Assembly (NCBI GenBank): GCA_029204045.2
Contig: JAQNDB010000327.1
Span: 1-64,000 of the forward strand
Length of the DNA stretch: 64,000 nucleotides
Direction: 5' to 3'
DNA from: Tillandsia leiboldiana
Taxonomy: Eukaryota > Streptophyta > Magnoliopsida > Poales > Bromeliaceae
The notes under the pieces are model-generated. The model worked only from the letters and a program-made list of their open reading frames with translations, ran no database searches and was not told the origin of the DNA. Numbering within the stretch: the first letter of the stretch is position 1; every line of letters begins with the position of its first letter. The translations under genes and the position numbers were made by a program. Of this stretch, positions 1-10,059 are shown piece by piece.

Positions 1-1192
1 GTACGCATAGCCCTACGTGCGCAATTCCCTCACCTCATAGTCGGAATTCGCAACGGCGTTCCTCGTACTCCAAAACTCTCACAGACCCCAAAAGGAACGA
101 TGTCAAACACGGGCGAGGGGTCCAAAACCAAGGACACTCCAGAGCTGAGACGCAGAAAAACCTCAAAAAAACTCCAACAAAAGGCGTGGGGGAAAGGAAC
201 AAACAGCCTGAGTAACACGCTCTAAAATCACTCCCAAGAGCCAGCTCAACCAAAGCAACCCGAATCACAACCACACAACACCTGCACAGAAAAGGGGTCC
301 AAACAAGCAGGGGTTCACACTCGGTCGCCCTCAACACTTAACCACCTAAGTGGATTGCTCAGCCGCAGCCTCTCCTCAAAAGGGATCCTCAGGGACTCAA
401 CTCAAACCCTGCACACAAGGATGGCCCCACACAGTGCCAGCTAGGGAACCGTCAAACTCGACTCCCAAATAGCTCTTCTGCTCCAGGCATCCGCCACCAC
501 TGTGGCTCTGTCGGGGTGATACGGGATGCTCAACAATAACCCAATGGGAATTCCGCAGTCGCTACAGGAGGCATCACTGAAACTCGCAGATCTCTCTCCC
601 AACACTGGGAATGTTAGCGTTGGCGCTGGTATCAGTCTCATCATCCGATTGCCAAGCACTCCTGGCACTGCCCAGTCCAAGAAGCTCCTGATCTTGACCA
701 TAAATATTGATCTCGGCCAATTCCCAAATAGTATCCATATTGGCCGGATTTCCACTGCCGCCCCTACGGCTCGAACGAAGTGACCCATGGAGGTATGCTT
801 CTGGCGCTACCACTTGTATCTCAATAACTTGGCATACAGCTTCATCCACATGGGCATGGTAGCACATCCACAAGTGCTCCTCGTGCTCCAAGTCGCTCTG
901 GGAGTAAATCAAAATATCCTTGGGGAACAACCACTCCCCATTTGTCCAAGTACAACTGGAACACACCATTCCATAAATCTTGAAGACAACAGGGCATTAA
1001 TTATTCCATTTGCCTCAATGTGAGTTCAAAATGTCCTTACCGGATCCCGCATGCCATCATGGCAGAATACGCAACTATACAATTCCACATAGGTACAGGT
1101 ATCCCAGACGAACAACTGCCGGAGTATAACTCCATCCAAAGGTCCTAACTACCACCCGGACCTGTCAACACTCGAACCATAAAAGGACCCTC

Positions 1193-1300
1193 ACAGTCGT
1201 GTATCAACGACGTGGCATCACCACCGTATACCAACGGCGTGGCATCACCACCGTATACCAACGGCGTGGCATCACCACCGTATACCAACGGCGTGGCACT
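1193..1300. repeat. 27-bp tandem repeat, about 4 units
   Basis: Four consecutive units are centred on ccaacggcgtggcatcacca with a 27-bp period. The same unit, with gtgcacc in place of gtatacc, forms the 45-unit array at 54498-55712 in L3. Sharing between two separate elements shows that the repeat belongs to the family and was not made at one locus. Confidence 0.85.
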
Positions 1301-2294
1301 AGGTCAAACAGACCCCTCGATCCATCAGATCCCGTAACTCCGCCATCAGCTCTCTAACTGCTCCACTGGCGATATCCAATGAGGTGCTGTCAAGGGTGGC
1401 GCGGTTCCCCGAACCACGTCAACCGCAAACTCTGTCTCCCTAACCGGCGGCATCATCAAGAGCTTAGGTGAAATCTCACCCGGGATCCCGTGGGCAACAG
1501 GGATATCCTTGAGCCCCCGTGCCGCCGTAAGCACCTCTCACACTGTTGCTAAAACCTGTGTGCTCTAACAATCTCCCCATAACAAGCCTCCTTTGTCTGC
1601 CTCGCAAAAGTCACAATCAGCACCCTCTCTGCACTTAACCATCCAGTGGTGCCGTGCCAACCAATCCCAAGCACTGGGTCAAAACATCAAACTGCCACCC
1701 ATATCAAGAGGTTTGCCGGTATAACTCATGGTCTCAACGACACTGAACATAATCCACAAGCCTCCTTCACATGCACAACACCGATGGTATCCTGTACCTC
1801 TAGTGCACGTGGTAATAACTCTGCCTCTAGTCCATGCCGGAAAGCAAAATGCACTAACGTCCGACTGCTGTGATGAAATCACACCTGCAACAACCCGATC
1901 CACTGCGTGGCGCCCTCCAACCAGGCGGCACAAGCTCATCCACACGATGCAAGCGGTTGTCGCTTAGTCCATCAGAAAATACCCCATCAATCACAAGGGA
2001 GCACGACCTCTGTCTCTGCTCACGCTGAGGCAACAGATACGATCCTCCGCAGACAACAAAACCACGCTACCGTTGCGCTACTATGATAAAATGGCTGTTG
2101 CTGTCATTGGGGTCCACCCAACCCCTGACGTCTCAGAAATCCACCTGGGTATCATCGTCAAACGACCAAGCACGATTGATTCATGCAATTCCTTATACAA
2201 TTGTCCTTACTAAGCTCACCCCTCAATCACATATAATGCACCCCAAACATGCCAGTTATCAATCACACAGGGTAACATCCCCCTTGGGTAAGCT

Positions 2295-2681
2295 TTACAT
2301 AATCCATTCACAAGGATATCCATCATCCAGGAAGGGAAAACAAAAATGTTTCTGCCGGCCGATCTGTCCTCCATCATCGGGCATCATACGCCTCTGTCCA
2401 GAACTTGCCTTTCGCAGAAGATCCCCATCCAAAAGAACTGCAGCGCCAGGCTCCAAACGCAATGCCCACTCAAACGCGGCATCCAAGATCCAAAAATCTG
2501 CACAGGAGGGACTAATCAACTGATAGGTAACCTGGCGCCATCCACTACTGGTCACATAAATCCTATGCGCCTCGTTCCATGGAACGCGCAGTTCAACAAC
2601 TGCGTAAACCCTTTGCCACAAGGGGCTCTCAAGTAGCCTCTCCAACACTACCAACCACGATTCTGCCTCCAAAGGCTCCAA
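2295..2681 (-). pseudogene. Possible degenerate Ty3/gypsy gag fragment in L1
   Basis: A 128-residue frame lies in the sense orientation of L1. Near its start is PLEAESWLVVLERLL, which resembles the EAExWLxxxE segment at the start of plant gypsy gag (Retrotrans_gag) domains. The remainder shows no motif I can assign and there is no zinc knuckle. It may be a gag relic that survived when the family lost its coding capacity, or a chance match. A profile search with Retrotrans_gag would decide. Confidence 0.3.
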
Positions 2682-3357
2682 CTCAATTCCATGAATCGGG
2701 GTGGTTCATCTACCAAACTAGCTCCATCGATCAATGATGTCCCACAGCTCATCAGCTGTCAGCAATCCACCCTGCCTCAGTGCCTTGGCACTAAACACTG
2801 GCACGGAAGGGGTAACTCGCTCCATTGGCATCACAGAAATCCCTGCCGCTGAGGATACTACATCCTGGTGGTCTCAGAAGAAAGTACTGTCAGGCTGCCC
2901 ACTGCTCCGACAACTGTGTCACCAAAACTAGCTGCTCACTCAATCGCGGATATGCCTCCAAAATCCTGTCATCTGGGTCCGGAGCTCTCTGACCTCACTC
3001 CGGGTATCCGGCCCAAAACCAACCGCTCAAGCTCAACTGCTATGACAGGATGCACACGGGTCAAAACCCAGCGTCGGGGAGACACCGCTCGCCACGACGA
3101 AACCTCAAAACAGCACACACAAGCCACTCGACCCAATCCAGCGAAAGTCTAGAGCATGTCACCCGTTCCACAGCATTATGTCGTCTGCAGCCAACATAAT
3201 TACTTAGGAGAATAAACATGCCAATCACTCTTCCCGTCCATTGGGAGAGGTATAAAACTCAATCAGGACTCTCGCTACAAGTCACGACTCTCACGAAGTC
3301 ATCCAAGGGTCAAACCATAAGCCTAGGGTTTCTAAGTCCACCATGACCTACAACCTA

Positions 3358-3370
3358 GGCTCTGATACCA
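3358..3370 (-). promoter_or_regulatory. L1 primer-binding site (tRNA-Met)
   Basis: On the minus strand this reads TGGTATCAGAGCC and is complementary to the 3' end of plant initiator tRNA-Met. It lies 7 nt inside the LTR edge (LTR...GTGACA-gattagg-PBS). It fixes the element's orientation and identifies 3378-7460 as the 5' LTR. Confidence 0.9.
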
Positions 3371-3377
3371 CCTAATC

Positions 3378-6300
3378 TGTCACGCCCCGTGGTCGAAACT
3401 GCGACCCGGGCTCGCCAACAGATCCGCCACCTATGCCAAACCCGCATAGGCGAAGCGTCCTACCTGCAAAAAGAACTACAGCTAACAGATATCAGAGCTA
3501 AAAGATAAAAAATGCTGTAGAATAAAATCAACCACTGTACAACTGAAGATAAAACAACAAGGTCCATCTCCCAAAAATGATAATCATACATTAACCTCGA
3601 GTACAAAACTCATAGCTCAACAGGGAGATATCCTAAATAAAACATCAGTGTACAAGCTCTCAATACATCATATCCTCACTACATCAGTCTCTCAAAAGAG
3701 GAAAAAATACCAATCTACCGACTATACTGAAGATCTCCTCCAAAGGGGGTACCGCTACACTCCAAAGATGGGTCTGGATCTAGCTCGCTACTCCCTCACC
3801 ACGCACAGCAACCACAGAACGGCAACACCCGCCAAGACTCTGCAAAACAAGAGGAGAAAGGACAAAAGGGGGGGGGGGGGGGAACCCCCAACGGGCGTGA
3901 GAACTACGCAATAAGGGAGTTCTCAGTGGGTATCGCCACTAGGCCCGACGATCTGCCCACCAAGACTACTAGAGGCAAAAGATAACCGATGCAGTAAAAC
4001 TGAAAGAAGAAGCTGGAAACACCCTACAGCTACCATGCCTCTATCCAAATGCTCAAATGGGGAAACTCTGATGAAGATATGCAACTCTCGCACACGAGGT
4101 GCTCAAACGACCCAATCGAGCTGACTGCCACATCGGGTCCAGTCAAACCTGCGCCCACCTACAACCACCTCCCGCTGACGGGCAGGAATTACGTAGGGCG
4201 TCCAAACGGGCTAACTCGCTATCGAGTAGTGGCTCATGCAGGCTATAGTCAAATCCATGCCCTCTCTCTCTCAGAACGGAAAGACTCAAGATGCTCAACC
4301 TCTCACACAATGGTCAAAGAACTCACAACGACCACGGGACCACCGTCAAACCCCGAACGGTTCCCAACAATACTAGCACTGGTCTAACACAGCTACTAGA
4401 CTCCACTCGGTCCCCCAGGCACGAGTGTAACACACGGTATCTGCCTGAATAAACCCAATCGATAGACCAGTAATCACTGGTACTGCCTGCTCTGCCGCGA
4501 CGGGTATGCCAGCCTACGCATAACACCGAAGCAAAGGAGTCCCAAGGACTCAAAACCCAGCATGGTGCCCGGCGCTCTGCACCGTGGAAAGCCTACTCCG
4601 GAGTGGCACTCGAGGGGAGCGACCCACACGAGTAAAGTATCACTGTATCGAGTATCTCTGTAACCACTGTCTCATAACAGCAGGACTGGATCAAGACTAT
4701 GATCAAAGTGGGAAACTCCGTCCACTAACAAAACCCCGATCTGACGCCATAGTACTCAAAAAGTGGGAAACACCATCCACTAGAACAAATCTGATACCCA
4801 ATCTGATGCAATAGTCAACATCCGGTCAACCGCCCAAAGTCCGCGGTCACCGCAATAACCCACGACCCACACTTGGGTAAAATAACCAAGATCCGGTCAA
4901 CCGCCTACTGTCCGCGGTTGCCGCAATAACCCACGACCCACAATTGGGTAAATTAATCAAGATCCGGTCAACCGCCTACTGTCCGCGGTTGCCGCAATAA
5001 CCCACAATCCAACATCAAGCACACCCTGTCTCTGACCCTAAGGTCCCAGCTACACTATCCCCAACCCTCTGCTCGAACCCGAGCAACATGACTCAAAAGT
5101 CTAAATAAAAAGGAGAAAGAAAGCAATCATGGTTTCTCCTAAGTCAAATTCCAATATGTAGTGCAGCAGTAAAAGATGGCCTAACTATATGTCCATACAC
5201 ATATGTCCATACAAGCATGCATTTGTCCTCAGGAAGAATAAGGGAAATAAACCTCATGCCAAAATTATTAATGACCATACCTGTCCATAATTCTCCATCC
5301 ATAATGGCTCCTCAGGGTAGAACCCGCACATAACTACATAATCCTATCCCAATACATAAACCATCCTCATAAAAGGTTATGTGCTAATATGGCATGATAA
5401 TTAATCATATAGGGTATCCTGCCTTAGATAAGCTTCCACTAATCATCAACATGACTATTTGATTAATACCATTGTCATACTGTGAATAATTCACTTGCAA
5501 TTTCCATAAAATCCTCATTGTTAAACTTACCGATCAATCCCAGCTATTGTACCATTCACCTGCATGCGATGCTAACATATGAAAATTTAGAGAACCGTCC
5601 ACCGGTTCCGGGAATAAGGCACCCACCTGAAAAGCTGACTGTCCAAAGCCCAACAGCTGAAAACACCAGATAACTCTAGTCCCTTGCTCCAATAAGTTCA
5701 GCACACCCGTAACACTCCTGGCACAATACAAAGTCCACTAATTACACTAGGCTCCCAAATATAGCACTTAAAACCACATACAACCTCGAATTCTGAACTG
5801 TTAAATTATCACCTACAGATAGTGCCCAGAAAATTCCAATAAAAATATCACAGCAATCCTTGCGTCGATAGCTTCGAATCGGTACCTTGCACGCCCAAAT
5901 CGGAGTTCGGTAAGTCAAGATAAAAATTCGGCAAGGGGGTACACTCATACAAAAATCTGTATAAAAACTGTACACTGTTCACTGAGAAAACAGTAATTTT
6001 CACCTCTGATGAAATCTCAGAAAAATCCAAGAAAAATACGAGCGCGTTCCTTGCGATCTGTAGATGAAAAAGTTGTATAAGCTCGTTTCCGTCTGATGCT
6101 CGTGCGCGAAGATATGGCCAAAATACCCCGCTGCTGTCAAGGAAGTCCACACAGAAAATGGGGTCACTGTTTGCCTCGGGATCCGTGCCAAAACCTCGAA
6201 ACGAGAAAACGCGACCAAAACGAAAGATAAATTCCTACCTCTTAGGAGTCTGCCGGCGCAAGAATCACAGCAAAATGATCTCGGGGTAGCCCAGGGGAGC

Positions 6301-7460
6301 TAAAACACTGTCGCTGCGCCGAAGAAGAACCCAGGAATGCAACGTCGCGCCGCGCCGTAAAATGGGGAACCTCGGGATTCGTGCCCCCAAAAATCCCAAA
6401 ACTCAGCAGGAAGATCAAGGACTTGAAGATGAACAACTTTGCTTGAGGGGGCTCGGGTAGAGAGTGAGAGGGTAGAGAGAAAAAGGCAAGGAAAGGGGGC
6501 TCGGGTTGCCTTTAAATGGGCTGAAGAAAACAAATGGAGAAATACCCAACGTGTCCCCACTTCCGGGCGCCGCGAATTTTTGGGCTGCTACAGTAATGGG
6601 CCCGGCCCATTACTGTTCAAGCCCGAAACAACGTGGGCCGGCCACGTAGCCCAGCACTGTTCATCCCCGGGCCCCGCTGCACCCGGCGCACCTGCGCCAG
6701 CCAATGGCGTCGCGCCACGTGGCCCCGGCAGCCCGTGCACCGCGCACGTGGCCCCGTGCACCGCGCACGTCGCGGCTGCCCCGGCCGTACGGCCACCTGC
6801 CCCGCCGTACGGCCACCTGCCCCGGTCAACCACTCCACCGATTCCGTGGACCGGGAGCACCACACCGAACCAACCACCTCACGCCACGTGTCCCCCCGGT
6901 CTACCGTGCACCCGGGCCCAACTTCAGTGGACCGCGCCCGCTGAACCGGCCAACCGGAGAGCGCCGCGTGGCCCGCCCCCGGTGCACGACCACCGCGGTG
7001 GACCGCGCGCCCGCCCGCGCGCTCAGCCGCCATCCGCCGCCGCCCGCCGCCGCCAGCCGCCGCCGGCGATCGCCGGAAACACTGTTCCGGCGATGAACAG
7101 TAATATTACTGTAGCAAGCTCCGAAAAATACAAGTAAATAGCCCATCTTGACCGTTTTCGCGCGCTGATTCCAAATCCGGCGTCCATTTTGCCAAATTCC
7201 AATCCTTTAATTTGCCGGAGGCTCCCGGAAAGGTATTTTTAATCCGAATTCCGCGCCGAGCCTAAATTTGATATCCACTCCACGCGTAAACTCTTCTAAA
7301 CATCCGAAGGGGTCCCCCAAATACCTACGAGATCCAAATTTAAGCCTCGAGTCCATCTCTTGTGTCCAAAATGGCGCGCGAACATCGCCGACATGCCACG
7401 TAGGCTTCCAGAAGCTGCTGGTCACACAGTAGAAGCCCTGCAAAGATCCGGGTCACCACA
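3378..7460 (-). repeat. L1 5' LTR, about 4.08 kb
   Basis: The LTR runs, in plus coordinates, from tgtcacgccccg to gtcaccaca, giving TG...CA ends when read on the minus strand. Its two ends match the ends of the L3 LTR (41757-44358) and the L2 solo LTR, but the middle differs strongly. Inside are a 15-base G run (3868-3882), a 71-bp tandem repeat (4819-5006) and a GC-rich block (about 6590-7080). Short frames in the GC-rich block look compositional and do not look like genes. Confidence 0.75.
4819..5006. repeat. 71-bp tandem repeat, about 2.7 copies
   Basis: The phrase tccggtcaaccgcc recurs at 4821, 4892 and 4963, a constant 71-bp period. Each unit also carries gtccgcggt, ccgcaataaccca and a ttgggtaaa segment. 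It lies within the L1 LTR and I did not see it in the L3 or L2 LTRs. Confidence 0.85.
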
Positions 7461-7740
7461 AGCACAACAACAACAAGCAACAACCTCTGCACCGGCAGAA
7501 ACTCCTCCGGTTCCACCAGCACAGCAGGCACCTCCGTCTACTTCTGATGATGATGCGTCAGTTAGTTCAATCTTTAAGGAACAACAGCGACTCTCAAACG
7601 AGCAAGAGCGCATGGCTACTGATGTCGCTGAAATGAAAGAGGATATCAAAGAAGTTAAGAAGGAACAAGCTTCTATAAACAAACGGATCAAGAAAATGTT
7701 TCAAAAGCTTGGATGTATCAGCTCCGACGACTCAGCATAA
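7461..7740 (+). pseudogene. 3' part of the Sirevirus accessory ORF (S1)
   Basis: About 92 residues remain after the L1 junction; an upstream ATG at 7360 lies inside the L1 LTR and is not the original start. A Gln/Pro/Ser-rich stretch (QAQQQQ, PPVPPAQQAPP) leads into a charged, probably coiled-coil region (KEQQRLSNEQERMATDVAEM onward) and ends KKMFQKLGCISSDDSA. The end closely resembles the C-terminus of the intact S3 accessory protein (LKKLGCTSSEDSA), and the position before PPT and LTR is the same. The function is unknown. Sireviruses are known to carry an extra ORF here, often called env-like, but no membrane protein features are seen in this fragment. Confidence 0.7.
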
Positions 7741-8436
7741 AGTTTTTCTTCTCTAATCTTTCTTTTGCAGGTTTTAAGTTTTTGTTCTTATTTAGTTCTC
7801 AGGTTTTTCTTTATTTTGTTCTTATTTAACTCTCTTTAATTTTTGAGATTTTGGCTTTGTTTGTGACAAAAAGGGGGAGAGAGTTTAGAGAACTTGAACA
7901 ATGATATTTTGAAAATTTGTGATCTTGTATACATCAAGGTACAATGATGACTACATCAAGGTAAGTATCATTTCAACTTCAACTTTGGTTTTTATCTTGT
8001 GATTGTTTGCATGTCTCGACTAACTATTCGACTAACTATTTGGGCATGTAATATGACTAACAAGTTGATGTTGGACTAACATCGTGTGACATTTGGTTTT
8101 TAATTGCATAGAAGATATGATGGTTTTTGACTATGATTCTCTTACATATCTAAATTCTCAAATGTCATGATGATCAGATAAACTCTATCTCTGTACTAGG
8201 TTTTGTATGCTAAATATTCTTGAGGTATCTAACGATCTCTTTTTGTCAAGAATGATTTCTTTGTGCAGAGAGTACAGATGTCTAAGTCTAGAGTCTGTTT
8301 TAGGAGTTTATCTCATGTTTTAAATTTTTGGATCTCCATTGTAAATTTTTGTTGTATGGTGATAGCAACAAAAATATCTTTTTGAATTTTCTTGAGTGGA
8401 TCTGTGTTTTGTCACGAAACCGCCAAAGGGGGAGAT
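7741..8436 (+). promoter_or_regulatory. S1 3' untranslated region with two polypurine tracts
   Basis: A purine tract, gacaaaaagggggagagag, lies at about 7865-7883, and the terminal PPT ccaaagggggagat abuts the LTR at 8423-8436. The same two tracts occur in S3 on the minus strand (near 21864-21882 and 21315-21328). Multiple PPT-like tracts upstream of the 3' LTR are a known Sirevirus trait. The intervening DNA is AT-rich with no ORF. Confidence 0.8.
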
Positions 8437-9792
8437 TGTTACGGAATTTGAGTTGGCGTAGTTTCGTGAAAGTCTCAAGTCTTGAAGATTGAAGGTGAAG
8501 AAAGTTGGATCATTTAACTCAATCTCAAGAAAGAAGAATTCAAAAGGATCAGGTATGTTTAACTAAAGATTTTGTGTGATCCGAATACTTCTTGTAGTGT
8601 AGAAACACTTGGAAGAATCTTTCATTGCATAAAAATCAAAAACTGGACTTGGGACATGTTCAGGATCCGGATCAGGTTGTTCGATCCGGATCCCGAAGGT
8701 GGTTCGTTCATACACCAGTTCAATCCGGATCGTAGCCTCTTGATCCGGATCCCGAACACTGAGTTTACCATCTTCCTTGAACGATCCGGATCAAGCTTCG
8801 CAATCCGGATCCCGAACGTTGATGTTGGGTGAACTGTATGAACGATCCGGATCAAGGACTCCGATCCGGATCCCGAACCTTCGTTTTTCTGGAATTGCTG
8901 ACTCATTACGACGATCCGGATCACAGCTAGTCCGATCCGGATCGCCGTCCGTAAAATTTCCAGAAATGTTAGGTTTTTGATTCTTATCTCCTTCCTAGGG
9001 TTTCTAACCTATAAATAGACCCTATGATTCTTTTTCTAGGGTTAATCCAGTAAGCCGATAAAACGGAAAATAGCCGTCATTTTCATAGATCATCTTTTAC
9101 GGCTCTAGATCCACATATAGAGAAGAAAGGAAATCATTAGAGAACACTCTATGTTTCTTCATCTATATTGATTAGTTTGATTCTAGGTTTTCATACTCAC
9201 ATCTTGAGTTGAATCAAACTAATGAATACTTAGATGGTATTTCCGATCTATCTTTGATCTAAGTATTCGGCGGATCATCACCACCCAAAAACAACGATTT
9301 ACCCCAAAAATCGGCGCGTGGATTCGCGTGTCCTTGTGGATTCAAGGTTCAACCGCTCTCGTGGATTCGGAGCGAGGCACGTTCGTGGATTCGAAGGGTG
9401 CTATTGGGTGAAGACCGTGGATTCGGTCGGACGTCGTGGATTCGACGTTGGACGCCGTGGATTCGGCGTTGGGCGCAGATCGTGGATTCGAGAAGCGTCG
9501 CGGAGCGAGCGGAGAAGATCCTCTAGGAGCGTATGGAAAAGGTTGAGTCGTAAGTGTGTACGGTAAATCACCTTGTACGTGTTTTAATTCTAGTGGATTT
9601 CTGCCGTGTTATCGGTCCCGTGGTTTTTTACTCCGGTGATGGAGTTTTCCACGTAAAAATCTTGCGTATTATTTTTATTTCCGCATTGGGTTTTTATCGC
9701 AACGATTTTTGAGTGTTTATACGTTTACACCTATTCACCCCCCTCTAGGTGTTTTTTCCCCTATTTAGATCCTTATTACATATAACCCAACA
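8437..9792 (+). repeat. S1 3' LTR, 1356 bp
   Basis: The LTR runs from TGTTACGGAATTTGAG to ATAACCCAACA. It has a TATA box (tataaatag, 9010-9018), an upstream array of GATCCGGATC palindromes (about 8663-8945) and a downstream array of GTGGATTCG motifs (about 9316-9500). The end carries the phrase cacccccctctaggtg typical of plant copia LTRs. It matches the S3 LTRs in inverted orientation. Confidence 0.9.
9010..9018 (+). promoter_or_regulatory. TATA box of the S1 LTR
   Basis: The sequence acctataaatagaccc is conserved in all Sirevirus LTRs here; in S3 it is on the minus strand at 29815-29823. It separates the palindrome array (U3) from the GTGGATTCG array (R/U5), so transcription should start roughly 30 bp downstream. 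Confidence 0.65.
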
Positions 9793-10059
9793 ATAGTCAA
9801 ATAAGATAATAACTATACCAAGAGATCATTGAGAGAGAAATTGACTTTGATCAAAACAAAGATGATTTAATTGACATAAATGATCATTGCATCAAATGAA
9901 TTATTATGATATCTAAAGCATAATAAATTTCTAAACATATAAAAGGATGCAGTTAAAGTCAATGTAACTAATGCTCAATTAATGTTCTATGTACAAGCAT
10001 AGGTAAATAACAAAAACACAAAAACAAAACCTAAATTAAGGATTGGTTTCAAAAAACAA
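9793..10059 (-). other. S2 sequence downstream of pol
   Basis: This short AT-rich non-coding stretch matches 24200-24472 of S3 closely, for example at the phrase ctataccaagagatca. It is cut at 9793 by the insertion of S1. No gene is seen. Confidence 0.75.

Larger units (their letters stand above)
1..3357 (-). other. L1 internal region, non-coding
   Basis: This is 3.4 kb with no convincing long reading frame in the sense of the element. It contains a short 27-bp tandem array (1193-1300), a possible gag remnant (2295-2681) and, next to the PBS, a leader that is conserved with L3. Many short frames on both strands have no recognisable domain and are treated as chance. Confidence 0.6.
1..7460 (-). 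mobile_element. L1: LARD-like LTR retrotransposon, 5' LTR plus most of the internal region
   Basis: Read on the minus strand this is a 5' LTR (7460 to 3378), a tRNA-Met primer-binding site and about 3.4 kb of internal DNA running off the left edge. The internal part aligns by eye with the internal part of L3: positions 1-150 resemble 44510-44660, and 3127-3377 resemble 57150-57407. No gag-pol frame survives, so it fits the LARD class (large LTRs, non-coding interior). It is inserted in the accessory ORF of Sirevirus S1; the junction at 7460/7461 is inferred from the LTR terminus ccgggtcaccaca, which matches ccgggacctcaca at the end of the L3 LTR. The 3' LTR lies outside the window. Confidence 0.75.
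7461..9792 (+). mobile_element. S1: 3' end of a Sirevirus (Ty1/copia)
   Basis: The retained part, in order on the plus strand, is the end of an accessory ORF, a 0.7-kb 3' untranslated region with two polypurine tracts, and a full 3' LTR. Its 5' side is interrupted by L1. On the right it is followed by atagt (9793-9797), the expected TSD, after which minus-strand S2 sequence resumes. S1 is therefore inserted in S2 in the opposite orientation. Confidence 0.8.

Noticed and set aside
6439..7146. Pro/Arg-rich 232-codon plus-strand frame and its shadows
   Set aside because: It lies inside the L1 LTR in a GC-rich block, on the antisense strand of the element, and has low-complexity composition.
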